DNA of 64,000 bases from Pseudomonas putida (GCF_028682175.1 NZ_JANHKS010000004.1:124001-188000), one strand, 5' to 3'. Numbered from the stretch's first letter, positions 19,323-28,362 are shown. A program made the numbers and translations. Notes: generated by a model not told the origin, from the sequence alone.

Positions 19323-20783
19323 TCAGCGATCCATGCCGCCAAGGCACACGTACTTGGTTTCCAGGTAATCCTCGATGCCGTATTTCGAGCCTTCGCGGCC
19401 CAGGCCCGATTGCTTGACCCCACCGAACGGTGCCATCTCGTTGGCAATGGGCGCTGTGTTGACGCCGACCATGCCGTATTCCAGCTCTTCGCTGACGCGC
19501 ATCACCCGGCCGATATCCCGTGCGTAGAAGTAACTGGCCAGGCCGAACTCGGTGTCGTTGGCCTGCTGGATCACCTCCTCTTCGCTGCTGAAGCGGAACA
19601 GCGGCGCCAGCGGGCCGAAGGTTTCTTCCTGGGCGACTTTCATCTCGGCAGTCACACCTATCATCACCGTCGGCTCGAAGAAGCTGCCGCCCAGCGCATG
19701 CCGCTTGCCGCCGGTGACCAGCCGCGCACCTTTTTCCAGGGCGTCGCTGATGTGTTCCTCGACCTTGCGCACCGCCGCCTCGTCGATCATCGGGCCCTGG
19801 GTCACGCCCGGCTGGGTGCCGTCGCCCAGCAACAGCGAACGTGCTGCCGCAGCCAGTTTCTCGGCAAACAGGTCATAGATGCCGTCCTGCACGTAGATGC
19901 GGTTGGCGCAAACGCAGGTTTGACCGGCGTTGCGGAACTTGGACAGCATCGCCCCCTCGACCGCCTGATCCAGGTCGGCATCGTCGAAGACAATGAACGG
20001 CGCGTTACCGCCCAGCTCCATCGACACTTTCTTGACCGTGTCGGCGCATTGGCCGATCAGCAGGCGACCCACTGGCGTGGAACCGGTGAAGCTGAATTTG
20101 CGCACCAGTTGATGGCGGGTCAGCACGCTGCCGATCTGCGTCGCGCTGCCGGTGATTACGCTGAACACCCCGGCCGGGATGCCTGCGCGTTCTGCCAACA
20201 CGGCCAAGGCCAAGGCTGACAGAGGCGTCTGGCTCGCAGGGCGCAGCACCATCGCACAGCCTGCCGCCAGGGCCGGCGCGACCTTGCGGGTAATCATCGC
20301 GTGGGGGAAATTCCAAGGCGTGATCGCTGCCGTCACGCCAATCGGCTCCTTGGTCACCAGGATGCGTTTGTCGGCCGAGGGCTGAGGGATGGTGTCGCCG
20401 TAGATGCGCTTGGCTTCCTCGGCAAACCACTGCACGAACGAGGTGCCATTGGCCAGTTCGCCCCGGGCCTCGGCCAGGGGCTTGCCCTGCTCGGCGGTGA
20501 GGATCTGCGCCAGGTCGTCCAGGTTCTCCTGCATCAGCGCGTACCAGCGTTGCAGCAGTTCGGCACGCTCCTTGGCGGTCTTGCGCTTCCATTGCTTGAA
20601 CGCCCTGTGCGCCGCGACCACCGCGCGCTCGGCTTCGGCTTCGCCCATTTGCGGCACGCTGGCGATGACCTCGCCGGTGGCCGGGTTGGTGACGTCGAAG
20701 GTCTGGCCGTTGTCGGCGCCGACCCACTTGCCGTCGATGTAGGCCTGTTGCCGGAACAACGATGAATCCTTGAGATGGATCAT
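19323..20783 (-). CDS. Sulfolactaldehyde dehydrogenase (GabD-like aldehyde dehydrogenase)
   Basis: A 486-residue ALDH that in the sulfo-ED route oxidises 3-sulfolactaldehyde to 3-sulfolactate. The catalytic set is clear: ITPWNFP (Asn158), Glu256 in MELGG and nucleophile Cys290 in GQTCVCANR, with a second Cys292 as in GabD. Two residues differ from ordinary GabD: Arg181 replaces the usual Lys of the KPASQTP cofactor motif, and His161 replaces Ala in WNFPxAMITRK. Both are near the cofactor or substrate and may mark the sulfonate-specific subgroup. It is the last gene of SQ operon 2. By sequence alone it would be called succinate semialdehyde dehydrogenase. Confidence 0.82.
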   Translation of the reverse strand: MIHLKDSSLFRQQAYIDGKWVGADNGQTFDVTNPATGEVIASVPQMGEAEAERAVVAAHRAFKQWKRKTAKERAELLQRWYALMQENLDDLAQILTAEQGKPLAEARGELANGTSFVQWFAEEAKRIYGDTIPQPSADKRILVTKEPIGVTAAITPWNFPHAMITRKVAPALAAGCAMVLRPASQTPLSALALAVLAERAGIPAGVFSVITGSATQIGSVLTRHQLVRKFSFTGSTPVGRLLIGQCADTVKKVSMELGGNAPFIVFDDADLDQAVEGAMLSKFRNAGQTCVCANRIYVQDGIYDLFAEKLAAAARSLLLGDGTQPGVTQGPMIDEAAVRKVEEHISDALEKGARLVTGGKRHALGGSFFEPTVMIGVTAEMKVAQEETFGPLAPLFRFSSEEEVIQQANDTEFGLASYFYARDIGRVMRVSEELEYGMVGVNTAPIANEMAPFGGVKQSGLGREGSKYGIEDYLETKYVCLGGMDR

Positions 20784-20823
20784 GAAAAGCGAACTCCTGT
20801 GAAGGTCAGAAAAATCGGCGGCA

Positions 20824-22563
20824 TCAGTGAATCGGCGGCTCGGGCACCACTTCCCCGGCTTGCAGGAAGTCGAAGTCGCAGCCCTCGTTGGCCTGGGTCA
20901 CATGCTGTTGATAGAGCGCGGCGAACGAACGCCCGTACTGGCGGTGGACCGGGACGTGTTCTGCGCGACGGCGAGCCAGTTCGTCGTCACTGACGCGCAT
21001 GTTCAGGGTGCCGGCGGCGATGTCCAGGTCGATGATGTCGCCGGTGCGCACCAGGCACAGCGGCCCGCCCACGGCGGCTTCCGGGGCCACATGCAGGACG
21101 CAGCTGCCGTAGTGGGTGCCGCTCATGCGCGAGTCGGAAATGCGCAGCATGTCGCGCACGCCAGCCTCCAGCAGCTTTTTCGGAATCGGCAGGTTGCCCC
21201 ACTCCGGCATGCCCGGCGCGCCCACGGGGCCAGCGTTGCGCAGGACCAACACGGTGTCGGCGGTGATCTCCAGCGCCGGGTCGTCGATCATCCGGCTCAG
21301 GGTTTCGTGATCGTCGAACACCAGCGCGGGGCCTGAATGCTTGCGCAGGCTGGGGTTGGCGGCGGACGACTTCATCACCGCGCCATCGGGGCACAGGTTG
21401 CCGCGCAACAAGGCCAGGGTTGAACCCTGGTCCAGCCCGACCACCGGGTTGTCGAGGCTGCGGATAATGTCGCTGTCGTAGCACTTGGCGTCGGCCAGCA
21501 GGCTGTCCCAGGTCTGCCCGGTGGCACCGGCGCAATCCAGGGACAGGAACGGCGTGATTTCACGCATCAAGGCGCGCAGGCCGCCAGCGAAGTGGTAGTC
21601 CTCCATCAGCGCGTTGCCGGACGGGAACAGGTTCAACAGCACCGGAATCTTCGCCGCCGTTTCAGCCAGTTGATCCAGGGTCAGGTCGATGCCTGCGCGG
21701 CGCGCGACGGCGATCAGGTGAATCGCGGCGTTGGTCGAGCCGCCCATGGCCATGTACACCGCGACGCCATTGGCGAAGTGCGCCGGGGTCAGCCAGGTGG
21801 ACGGGCGACGATCACGCCAGACCAGGTCGACAATGGTCTCCCCGCACTGGGAGGCCATGCGCGGGTGCGCGGCATCGGCGGCCGGAATGCTCGAAGCGCC
21901 TGGCAGCGTAAACCCGATGGCGTCGGCGATGCTGGTCATGGTGGACGCCGTGCCCACGGTGTTGCAGGTGCCGATGGAACGGGTCATCGCCCCTTCCAGT
22001 TCTTCCCAGGCCACGGTGTCGATCAGGCCCAGGCGGCGCTCGTCCCAATACTTCTTGGTGTGCGTCCCGGCGCCGGTTTTCACCCCGCGCCACTTGCCGT
22101 TGGACATCGGGCCTGCCGGGCAATAGAGGATCGGCAGGTCCATGCTCAGGGCACCCATCAACAGCCCCGGGGTGGACTTGTCGCAACCGCCGAGCAAGAC
22201 CGCGCCGTCGATGGGCAGCGAGCGCAGCAGTTCCTCGGCCTCCATCGCCAGCAGGTTGCGGTAGAGCATGGTGGTGGGCTTGACCATCACCTCGCCCACC
22301 GATTGCACCGGCAGTTCCACCGGAAAGCCGCCCGCGGCCCACACGCCGCGCTTGACCGCTTCGGCGCGCTCACGCAGATGCGAATGGCACGGTGACATTT
22401 CGCTCCAGGTGTTGAGGATGGCGATCACCGGCTTGCCCATGAACTCCTCGCGGCGCAACCCGATCTGTTGCAGGCGCTGGCGATGGGCGAACGCACGGAT
22501 GGTGTCCGGGGCGAACCAACGCTGGCTGCGCAGTTCTTCCAGTTTCTTGGTTTTTTCGGACAT
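20824..22563 (-). CDS. 6-deoxy-6-sulfogluconate dehydratase (IlvD/Edd family)
   Basis: A 579-residue dehydratase. Iron-sulfur ligand regions are LLGGCDKSTPG and SIGTCNTVGTASTM, and the C-terminal swivel domain contains ISDSRMSGTHYGSCVLHV. The length and SRMSGT core match sugar-acid dehydratases rather than dihydroxy-acid dehydratase. In this operon it should convert sulfogluconate to 2-keto-3,6-dideoxy-6-sulfogluconate (KDSG). The ATG at 22561-22563 (MSEKTKKLEELRSQRWF) is chosen over a start 41 codons upstream inside the exporter gene. Confidence 0.85.
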   Translation of the reverse strand: MSEKTKKLEELRSQRWFAPDTIRAFAHRQRLQQIGLRREEFMGKPVIAILNTWSEMSPCHSHLRERAEAVKRGVWAAGGFPVELPVQSVGEVMVKPTTMLYRNLLAMEAEELLRSLPIDGAVLLGGCDKSTPGLLMGALSMDLPILYCPAGPMSNGKWRGVKTGAGTHTKKYWDERRLGLIDTVAWEELEGAMTRSIGTCNTVGTASTMTSIADAIGFTLPGASSIPAADAAHPRMASQCGETIVDLVWRDRRPSTWLTPAHFANGVAVYMAMGGSTNAAIHLIAVARRAGIDLTLDQLAETAAKIPVLLNLFPSGNALMEDYHFAGGLRALMREITPFLSLDCAGATGQTWDSLLADAKCYDSDIIRSLDNPVVGLDQGSTLALLRGNLCPDGAVMKSSAANPSLRKHSGPALVFDDHETLSRMIDDPALEITADTVLVLRNAGPVGAPGMPEWGNLPIPKKLLEAGVRDMLRISDSRMSGTHYGSCVLHVAPEAAVGGPLCLVRTGDIIDLDIAAGTLNMRVSDDELARRRAEHVPVHRQYGRSFAALYQQHVTQANEGCDFDFLQAGEVVPEPPIH

Positions 22564-22621
22564 GAAGTTAGCTTCCACTGATTGATTCAAAAGGCTGTTT
22601 TCAACGGTTCGGGCGCAATGG

Positions 22622-23377
22622 CTAAAGGGCCAGCAACGCTTGCCCCACCAGGCTCGCGCCGGCCAGCAATAGCAAGGCGAACACACCGTACTTCAAGATT
22701 TTCGGGGCAATGGCCGGCGGACGACGGCGCATGTACCAGGTCAGCGCGAACACCACCGGCACCGCTTCCAGCGTCAGGTAGCCCGATTGCAGGTCGAAAC
22801 GCCCGGTGCTGGTCAGCAGGATCAGGCGCATGAGCGCGTTGACGGCAAACACCACGATCAGGGTGTCGCGTACCACGTTGGTCGGCAGCGGCTGGCGGTA
22901 GAGTTGATAGACCAGCGGCGGCCCGGCACTGGAAAACAGCCCGCCCATCACGCCGGACAACCCGGCGAAACAGGAAAAGCTGGTCCAGCCCGACAGACGC
23001 TGCAGATGGCGCGAGCGCACCACCAGCAGGAAACTGCACAGCACGATGGTCGAGCCCAGCAGCAGTTGCAGCAGATCGCGCTCATGGGTGCCGAGCAACC
23101 CCAGCAATTCCACCCCGGCAGCCACGCCCAGCAGGCTGCACAGCAGAATCAGCGCCAGCAGTTTCGGCGCCAGGTCCGGGCGGCGGCGCAACATCACGAA
23201 GGCATTGACCAGGGTCAGCACCGAGCTGACGTTGGCCACGGTTTCAACCGGGGCCAGTTGCAACAGGCCGGTCAGCCCCAGCAGCAACAAGCCGAAGGCA
23301 AAGCCGGTGGTGTTCTGGGCGAAGGTCGCCACCGCGACACAGAACAGAAAGCCCAGATGCGCGCTGACACTCATCAT
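22622..23377 (-). CDS. TauE/SafE-family membrane protein, probable sulfolactate exporter
   Basis: A 251-residue inner-membrane protein with about seven or eight hydrophobic segments. It carries the TauE/SafE-type repeats FAQNTTGFAFGLLLLGLTGLL (residues about 20-40) and SGVMGGLFSSAGPPLVYQLY (about 140-160). Family members export sulfite or organosulfonates. Positioned between the KDSG aldolase and the sulfogluconate dehydratase, it is the natural candidate to expel 3-sulfolactate, the end product of the sulfo-ED pathway. Two adjacent ATG codons open the frame; either may be used. Direction of transport is inferred. Confidence 0.75.
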   Translation of the reverse strand: MMSVSAHLGFLFCVAVATFAQNTTGFAFGLLLLGLTGLLQLAPVETVANVSSVLTLVNAFVMLRRRPDLAPKLLALILLCSLLGVAAGVELLGLLGTHERDLLQLLLGSTIVLCSFLLVVRSRHLQRLSGWTSFSCFAGLSGVMGGLFSSAGPPLVYQLYRQPLPTNVVRDTLIVVFAVNALMRLILLTSTGRFDLQSGYLTLEAVPVVFALTWYMRRRPPAIAPKILKYGVFALLLLAGASLVGQALLAL

Positions 23378-23396
23378 TGTTCGTCCGCCTGCCGGG

Positions 23397-24200
23397 TCAG
23401 TAAGGCGTCGCGACGGCTGCCGGGGCCTGATTGGCCTTGAGCGCCTTCAGGAATTCGTTGGCCTTGTTCATCATCATCGCCATGTCCGAGGCCACCGCGG
23501 CGAACGCATAGCCTTGTTCCAGATAGCTCTGCACCAGTTGCGGGGTGCCGCCGACGATGCCCATCGGCATGCCGATTTTCTTCGCCCGCACGATGGCGTC
23601 GCTGATCATCGCCTGAATCTCCGGGTGGCCCGGATTGCCGATGTGGCCGCACGCCGCCGAGAGATCGCCAGGGCCGAGGAACAGCGCGTCAACGCCTGGA
23701 ACAGCGGCGATCTCTTCCAGATTGTTCAGTGCATTCGGGGTTTCGATCTGCAGGATGCAGGTCACGGCGTCGTTGGCTTCGTTGCCGTAATTGGCCCAGG
23801 TGCCGTAGCGGCTGGCGCGGTGTACGGCGGCAAAACCGCGAGTGCCGAATGGCGGGTATTTCACGGCGTTGACGGCGGCCCGGGCCTGCTCGGCGTTCTC
23901 CACGAACGGCACCATGACATTGAACGAGCCCAGGTCCAGCGCACGCTTGAGCAGTACCGGGTCATTGGCGGCCAGGCGCACGATCGGCTGGGCGCCGGTG
24001 CATTGCACGGCCTGAAGGAGCTGCCACAGGTCACGGTATTCGATCGGCACGTGCTCCATGTCCACCAGCAACCAGTCGAACCCGGCATAACCCAGCGCCT
24101 CGGCGGTGCTGGCCGAGGCGGACATCAACCAGGTGCCAATCGGCGCATTGAGGCCGCCCAACTGGCTGGCGAACGTGGTGTGCAGTTTTCCTGCGGACAT
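23397..24200 (-). CDS. KDSG aldolase (HpcH/HpaI family class II aldolase)
   Basis: A 267-residue metal-dependent aldolase that cleaves 2-keto-3,6-dideoxy-6-sulfogluconate to pyruvate and 3-sulfolactaldehyde. Family sites are visible as the His in VDMEHVPIEYRD, Arg in QPIVRLA, metal Glu in LQIETPNAL and metal Asp in LFLGPGDLSAAC. The ATG at 24198-24200 (MSAGKLHTTFASQLGG) follows GGAGACACGC and is preferred to a 14-codon longer frame. It is the first gene of SQ operon 2, with two LacI-type operators directly upstream. The substrate is assigned from the operon. Confidence 0.86.
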   Translation of the reverse strand: MSAGKLHTTFASQLGGLNAPIGTWLMSASASTAEALGYAGFDWLLVDMEHVPIEYRDLWQLLQAVQCTGAQPIVRLAANDPVLLKRALDLGSFNVMVPFVENAEQARAAVNAVKYPPFGTRGFAAVHRASRYGTWANYGNEANDAVTCILQIETPNALNNLEEIAAVPGVDALFLGPGDLSAACGHIGNPGHPEIQAMISDAIVRAKKIGMPMGIVGGTPQLVQSYLEQGYAFAAVASDMAMMMNKANEFLKALKANQAPAAVATPY

Positions 24201-24258
24201 GGCGTGTCTCCTTCTTGTCTTTATAGGAACAGCGCCCGTCATGCCCTCGATTTCTGCA

Positions 24259-24278
24259 AATTCGCAGCGCTGCGAAAT
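24259..24278. promoter_or_regulatory. LacI-type operator, SQ operon 2 (proximal)
   Basis: AATTCGCAGCGCTGCGAAAT contains a perfect 16-bp palindrome TTCGCAGCGCTGCGAA with the same AGCGCT core as 17883-17902. It lies 58 bases upstream of the aldolase ATG, in position to block its promoter. Confidence 0.75.
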
Positions 24279-24301
24279 GTGCCGGAAGCATATTGCAGAA
24301 A

Positions 24302-24321
24302 CTATCGCAGCGCTACGATTT
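24302..24321. promoter_or_regulatory. LacI-type operator, SQ operon 2 (distal)
   Basis: CTATCGCAGCGCTACGATTT shares the right arm GCTACGATTT exactly with the perfect operator at 17883-17902. Its centre is 43 bases from the proximal site, close to the 46-base spacing of the pair near the LacI gene. Confidence 0.75.
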
Positions 24322-24447
24322 TTTCATGAAGCAGGTTTGAACGCTTTCGCAGCAGCTCCACTGTGTACACATGTAACAATTGCGTCACAGAGGATTGCTA
24401 GCGTGCCAACGCCCTTCAGCTGCCTCTCATTTTGGTACAGACAGACA

Positions 24448-25428
24448 ATGACCTCTGCCGCGCTGCGTCAGCAAATCGTGATCCGCTCCGATGACATGAA
24501 CTCCGATGATTTCGGCGCGTTGTTCACCCGTGCGTTCGGCAACCTGTATTCCCATTTCCCAACCCCACAGATGCCGATCCGCATATCCGGCGTGTACGGC
24601 CGCTATGAGGGCACGAGCTTCAGGCAGATGAGTTACGGCGGTGACTTCGCCTTCGAAACACCGGACATGGACGACGAGATCAGCTTCATCCTGCCCACGG
24701 CGGGCCAGGTGATCGTCGACCTTGCGGACCAAGCCATTGGCAACGCTTCAGTGGGCTTGGCGGTGGAGAAATGCGAGATGCGCTCGGTGAGAATGGTCGA
24801 GGGGCACAGCCAGTACGGCTTTTCCGTGCGTCGGGGGCTGTTTGTCGAGCGTCTGGCCTTGCTGCTGGGCAAGCCTGCGGTCAAACCGCTCAGATTTCAG
24901 CGCAGGGTCGATCTGCACAACGCCGCCTTCGACGGGCTCAAGGCGCTGGTGAAATTTGCCACCAGCGTCGAAGCCGACTCGCTGATCAACGCTCGCGGCC
25001 TGATGCCTGAGCGCCTTCAGGAAATGCTCATCGATGCTGTATTACAGGTATGGCCGCACTCCTACAGCGAGGCGCTGCACCGCCCTGCCCCGGGCCTTGC
25101 ACCCCGGCACGTGAAACTGGCCATGGATTATCTTCGGCAACACCCGCAGTCCATGGTCAGCGGCACGCAGCTCGCGGCTCTGAGCCATGTCAGCCTTCGC
25201 GCCCTGCAAGAGGGTTTTCGCCGTTTTGCTGGCACCTCCATCGTGGAATACCAGCGTCAGGTACGCCTTGAGCACGCCTGGCGGTTGCTGCAAGGCGAGC
25301 CGTGTTCCTCGGTGCGTGAGGTGGCCCTGAGTCTCGGCTTTTCCAATGCCGGGCGCTTCAGCCAGTATTTTCAGAGCGCCTATGGGGTAAAGCCCCAGGA
25401 TGTGAAGCTGGGGCTGCACCGTCGTTGA
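24448..25428 (+). CDS. AraC-family transcriptional regulator, target unknown
   Basis: A 326-residue protein with an N-terminal AraC_binding_2-like effector domain (YGGDFAFETPDMDDEISFILP region) and a C-terminal AraC double helix-turn-helix. The latter includes LAALSHVSLRALQEGFRRFA and VREVALSLGFSNAGRFSQYF. The ATG at 24448 is chosen; another in-frame ATG at 24496 is possible and no strong ribosome site decides. It is divergent from SQ operon 2 across 247 bases that hold the two LacI operators. A role in SQ control is possible, but nothing in the protein shows it. Confidence 0.85.
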   Translation: MTSAALRQQIVIRSDDMNSDDFGALFTRAFGNLYSHFPTPQMPIRISGVYGRYEGTSFRQMSYGGDFAFETPDMDDEISFILPTAGQVIVDLADQAIGNASVGLAVEKCEMRSVRMVEGHSQYGFSVRRGLFVERLALLLGKPAVKPLRFQRRVDLHNAAFDGLKALVKFATSVEADSLINARGLMPERLQEMLIDAVLQVWPHSYSEALHRPAPGLAPRHVKLAMDYLRQHPQSMVSGTQLAALSHVSLRALQEGFRRFAGTSIVEYQRQVRLEHAWRLLQGEPCSSVREVALSLGFSNAGRFSQYFQSAYGVKPQDVKLGLHRR

Positions 25429-25444
25429 CGCTTCAAGCGGCGCC

Positions 25445-27361
25445 TTAGAATTGATAGCTGGCCTTGAGGCTGCCGCTGAAACCGTGGCTGTCGCCGCCCC
25501 CGATCGCCCCGGCCTCGGCACCGATGCTGAACGCGCCCAGGGTCGCCATCATGTTCACCGCGCCATTGAACTGGTCGCGGCTGGCGTAGGCCGCCTGCTG
25601 CTGGACGCTCAACCCCAGCAACCCTGCATCGCTCTCGGTCTTGTGGTCACCCAGTACGTGTTCGTAGCCCAGCTCGACCCCAGGCACCAGTTGCCAGCCG
25701 CCACTCTGGCCGATGGGTGCGAAGGTCGCCTTGACGTTGCCGAATGCGCTGCGCCGGGTCTGCTGGGTGGCATCCACCTGCAACGCCAGTTCGCTGCCCT
25801 TCTCCTGAAATCCTGAAAGGTCCAGGCGCGTGGCGCGCACGCCCAGGCTTGGTTCCAGGGTGACGCTGTTCATCGGCACACGGTAACCCAAGGCCAAACC
25901 TGCGCTCGCCAGGTTGCCGTGGGTGTCGCCCTTGGCATCACCCAGGCCGCCGCCGATCTCACGCTTGCTGTGATAGTCCACGTACCCGGCGCTGAGGTCC
26001 GCCGCCAGGAACAGGCCATGCTCCAGCCCGTCCGGTGCGAAACGCCCGCCGAGGGTGCCCAGGGTCAGGTCGGTGTCCACTTCGCCTCCCGCACCGCCGA
26101 CAGTGCCCCGGCTGTAGCCAAAGGCGGCATAGCCGCTCAACTGCTCGGAGAAGCGCTGGCTGATGCCGAACAGCGTGCCTTGAGTGTGCTCGTTGCTGCT
26201 GGCAGCGCGGCTAGAACCGTCGGTCCCCAGATAGCCTGCAAGGCCAGTGGTCCATACCCGGCTCTGCCCTTCTTTCAGCCCCACGCCGCTGGTGTAGGCG
26301 GCCGTGGCCTGGCCCACCACGCCGGGTTGGCGCAACAGGTAGCTGGCGGCATCGGCATGCACCTGGCCCCCGACGGTGGACTGCACGCCACCCAGGCTCC
26401 CGGCGTCCAGCGCCGATTGCAGGTAGAAGTTGTAGGCGCTGTAGTTTCCCGAGAGGCTGCTGTTCTGCAACTGCTGCAGCAAACGGGCGCCGGCGGCATC
26501 GTTGCCCAGAAACTCGGCCTGTCCGGGAAGGCTGTTGTAATAGACCATCTTGGCCCGCAGCACGTAGATGGTTTCCTGAGACAGCCCGAGGCCCTGCTTG
26601 AGGTAGTTGTCCATGGAGCCGTATTCGGCGGTCACTTCATCGAGGCCGGCTTGCAGGTAGCTGGCATCGACAGTGAGCAACGGTCCGTAGATCGCCGCCA
26701 TGCTCGCAGGCATCGCGGCCAGGGTCGCGGCGATCCGCGCAGCGGTGTACTGGTTGGTCGCCAGGTAGTCGCTCATGATGGTGCCGCTGTCCACTCCGGC
26801 GATGCTCAACAGCACGGCGGCGGTCCAGCCGGTGCGGTCCTTGCCGGCGGTGCAGTGGAACAACGCCGCGCCGTCGACACCCGCCAGGTCGTTGAACAGC
26901 ACCGAGAACTGGCTGCGCATGCCGGAGTCGCTGACAAAACTGCGGTTGGCCTGCTGCATCATGGCCACCGCCTCGGCCGCACTGCTGACCGAAATATTGG
27001 TGGCATTGGCTCCCGAGACGCCACTGCCGATGATGTCGATGTTGGTGTAAGTGGCGCCGGCTGGCAGCGTGTCGGGCGTCGCGGCGATTTCACTCGCGGT
27101 GCGCAGATCGTACACCGCGCTGATGCCCAGGCCATTGAGGATGGCAAGGTCGGAAGCTGTCGGTGTCAGCGCGTTGGAGCGGTAGAACACACCGGCGCGC
27201 ATGGTCCCGTCCAGTGCGGTGCTGTAGGCCGTGGTGGTGCCTGCGACATCACGGAAATTGTCCATGCCGGCCAGGCGTGGCGTACCCAGAGTGTCGGCGG
27301 CGTGGGCGGCGCTGATGGAAAGGGTCAGGACAGAGAGCGTCGGCAAGATGCGGGGAAACAC
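25445..27361 (-). CDS. Autotransporter with tyrosine/lipid-phosphatase-like passenger
   Basis: This 638-residue protein has three parts. A signal peptide (VFPRILPTLSVLTLSISAAHA) comes first. The passenger, about residues 20-290, carries a tyrosine-phosphatase-type signature HCTAGKDRTG (C-x5-R) and RLAGMDNFRDVAG, as in the Y_phosphatase3/LMW-unrelated family. The C-terminal autotransporter barrel of about 280 residues ends in SLKASYQF. The start is GTG at 27361 behind AAGGAGG with 7-base spacing; the longer frame upstream is unsupported. The phosphatase should be displayed outside the cell or in the outer membrane. Its substrate is unknown. It is convergent with the AraC gene. Confidence 0.85.
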   Translation of the reverse strand: MFPRILPTLSVLTLSISAAHAADTLGTPRLAGMDNFRDVAGTTTAYSTALDGTMRAGVFYRSNALTPTASDLAILNGLGISAVYDLRTASEIAATPDTLPAGATYTNIDIIGSGVSGANATNISVSSAAEAVAMMQQANRSFVSDSGMRSQFSVLFNDLAGVDGAALFHCTAGKDRTGWTAAVLLSIAGVDSGTIMSDYLATNQYTAARIAATLAAMPASMAAIYGPLLTVDASYLQAGLDEVTAEYGSMDNYLKQGLGLSQETIYVLRAKMVYYNSLPGQAEFLGNDAAGARLLQQLQNSSLSGNYSAYNFYLQSALDAGSLGGVQSTVGGQVHADAASYLLRQPGVVGQATAAYTSGVGLKEGQSRVWTTGLAGYLGTDGSSRAASSNEHTQGTLFGISQRFSEQLSGYAAFGYSRGTVGGAGGEVDTDLTLGTLGGRFAPDGLEHGLFLAADLSAGYVDYHSKREIGGGLGDAKGDTHGNLASAGLALGYRVPMNSVTLEPSLGVRATRLDLSGFQEKGSELALQVDATQQTRRSAFGNVKATFAPIGQSGGWQLVPGVELGYEHVLGDHKTESDAGLLGLSVQQQAAYASRDQFNGAVNMMATLGAFSIGAEAGAIGGGDSHGFSGSLKASYQF

Positions 27362-27618
27362 TGTGTAGCCTCCTTGAATACAGGTTGGGCTGGCTACTAT
27401 CTGCGTCTGTCGGGACCTGATTGTGACAAAACGATGCAGGCGGAAATTGGCTGCGCGATCGGTCTTTTTCTTGCGTGTTTCGTCTGGAGTGCGTCGGTGG
27501 GTGCCATGGGCGCCGACGCCGGACAGCTGAAAGGCTGAACGTTCGGCCTTGCAGGCCAGTCGACTCATTACGATGTCCCTGAAGGACAGCGCCCCTCAAA
27601 CAAGAAGGAAGATTCGAC

Positions 27619-28137
27619 ATGGCCAGGTACTTACAGATCAGCGCGCTGACACTCGCCCTCGCATTCGGTTGCCAGGGCGCATTTGCCGCCCAGGATCCCG
27701 ATGGCTTCGTGGACGATGCGTCCGCCAAGGGCGTCGCCGAAATCGAAGCCGGGAAGCTCGCTCAGGAAAAAGCGGTCAGCGCAGACGTGAAAGCCTTTGC
27801 GCAGATGATGGTCACCGATCACACCGCCGCCAACGAGAAACTGAAAACCATTGCCCAGGCGCAGAAGCTTGAGGTGTCCACTTATCCGGAGGTCATGGAC
27901 AAGATCAAGACCATGATTCTGGAGCTACGAAGCGCCAAGTCGTTCGATCAGGCGTACGCCAACAATCAGGTCAAGGCCCATGAAGCGGCGGTTGCGCTGT
28001 TCGAGAAGGAAGCCGCTGATGGCAAGGATCCGCAGTTGAAGGCCTTCGCCGCCCAGACCCTGCCCAAGCTCAAGGAGCACCTGGCTCATGCGCAGAAACT
28101 GGCGGCGGCCCATGGTGGTGATGTGGCCAGCCAGTAG
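27619..28137 (+). CDS. DUF4142 periplasmic protein
   Basis: A 172-residue protein with signal peptide MARYLQISALTLALAFGCQGAFA and a helical DUF4142 (ferritin-like) body. Characteristic pieces are EIEAGKLAQEKAVSADVKAF, AQMMVTDHTAANEKLKTIA and a late LKEHLAHAQKLA helix. DUF4142 proteins are exported, often stress-induced, and have no firmly known activity. It follows AGAAGGAAG and is divergent from the autotransporter gene; the two share a 257-base promoter region. A large REP block follows it. Confidence 0.85.
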   Translation: MARYLQISALTLALAFGCQGAFAAQDPDGFVDDASAKGVAEIEAGKLAQEKAVSADVKAFAQMMVTDHTAANEKLKTIAQAQKLEVSTYPEVMDKIKTMILELRSAKSFDQAYANNQVKAHEAAVALFEKEAADGKDPQLKAFAAQTLPKLKEHLAHAQKLAAAHGGDVASQ

Positions 28138-28157
28138 GTGTGTGGCGGATTCAAGGA

Positions 28158-28362
28158 CGCCCCCGCCGGCAAGCCGTGCTGCTACGGGTTATGTGGTTGA
28201 ACGGGATATCCAGAACGCCGCCGAATTACGTAGCAGCACGGCTTGCCGGCGGGAGCGATCTTGAGGCCGCCTCGCCGGCAAGCCGGACTGCTACGGGATC
28301 AAGTGGTAGAACGTAGATCACCTGAGCACCGCAGACCGACGTAGCAGTCCGGCTTGCCGGCG
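28158..28362. repeat. REP cluster, four units in alternating orientation
   Basis: Four copies of the GTAGCAGYNCGGCTTGCCGGCG unit lie at about 28158-28188, 28230-28257, 28268-28297 and 28341-28362, alternating in orientation so that two REPIN-like hairpins form. They follow the DUF4142 gene and may stabilise or end its transcript. Confidence 0.85.

Noticed and set aside
20824..22563. Annotation as dihydroxy-acid dehydratase (IlvD) for branched-chain amino acids
   Set aside because: The length and the SRMSGTHYGS core fit the sugar-acid dehydratase branch, and the operon context is SQ catabolism.
24241..24450. The paired palindromes as REP elements
   Set aside because: Their core AGCGCT and flanks differ from all REP families here, and they match only the sites beside the LacI gene.
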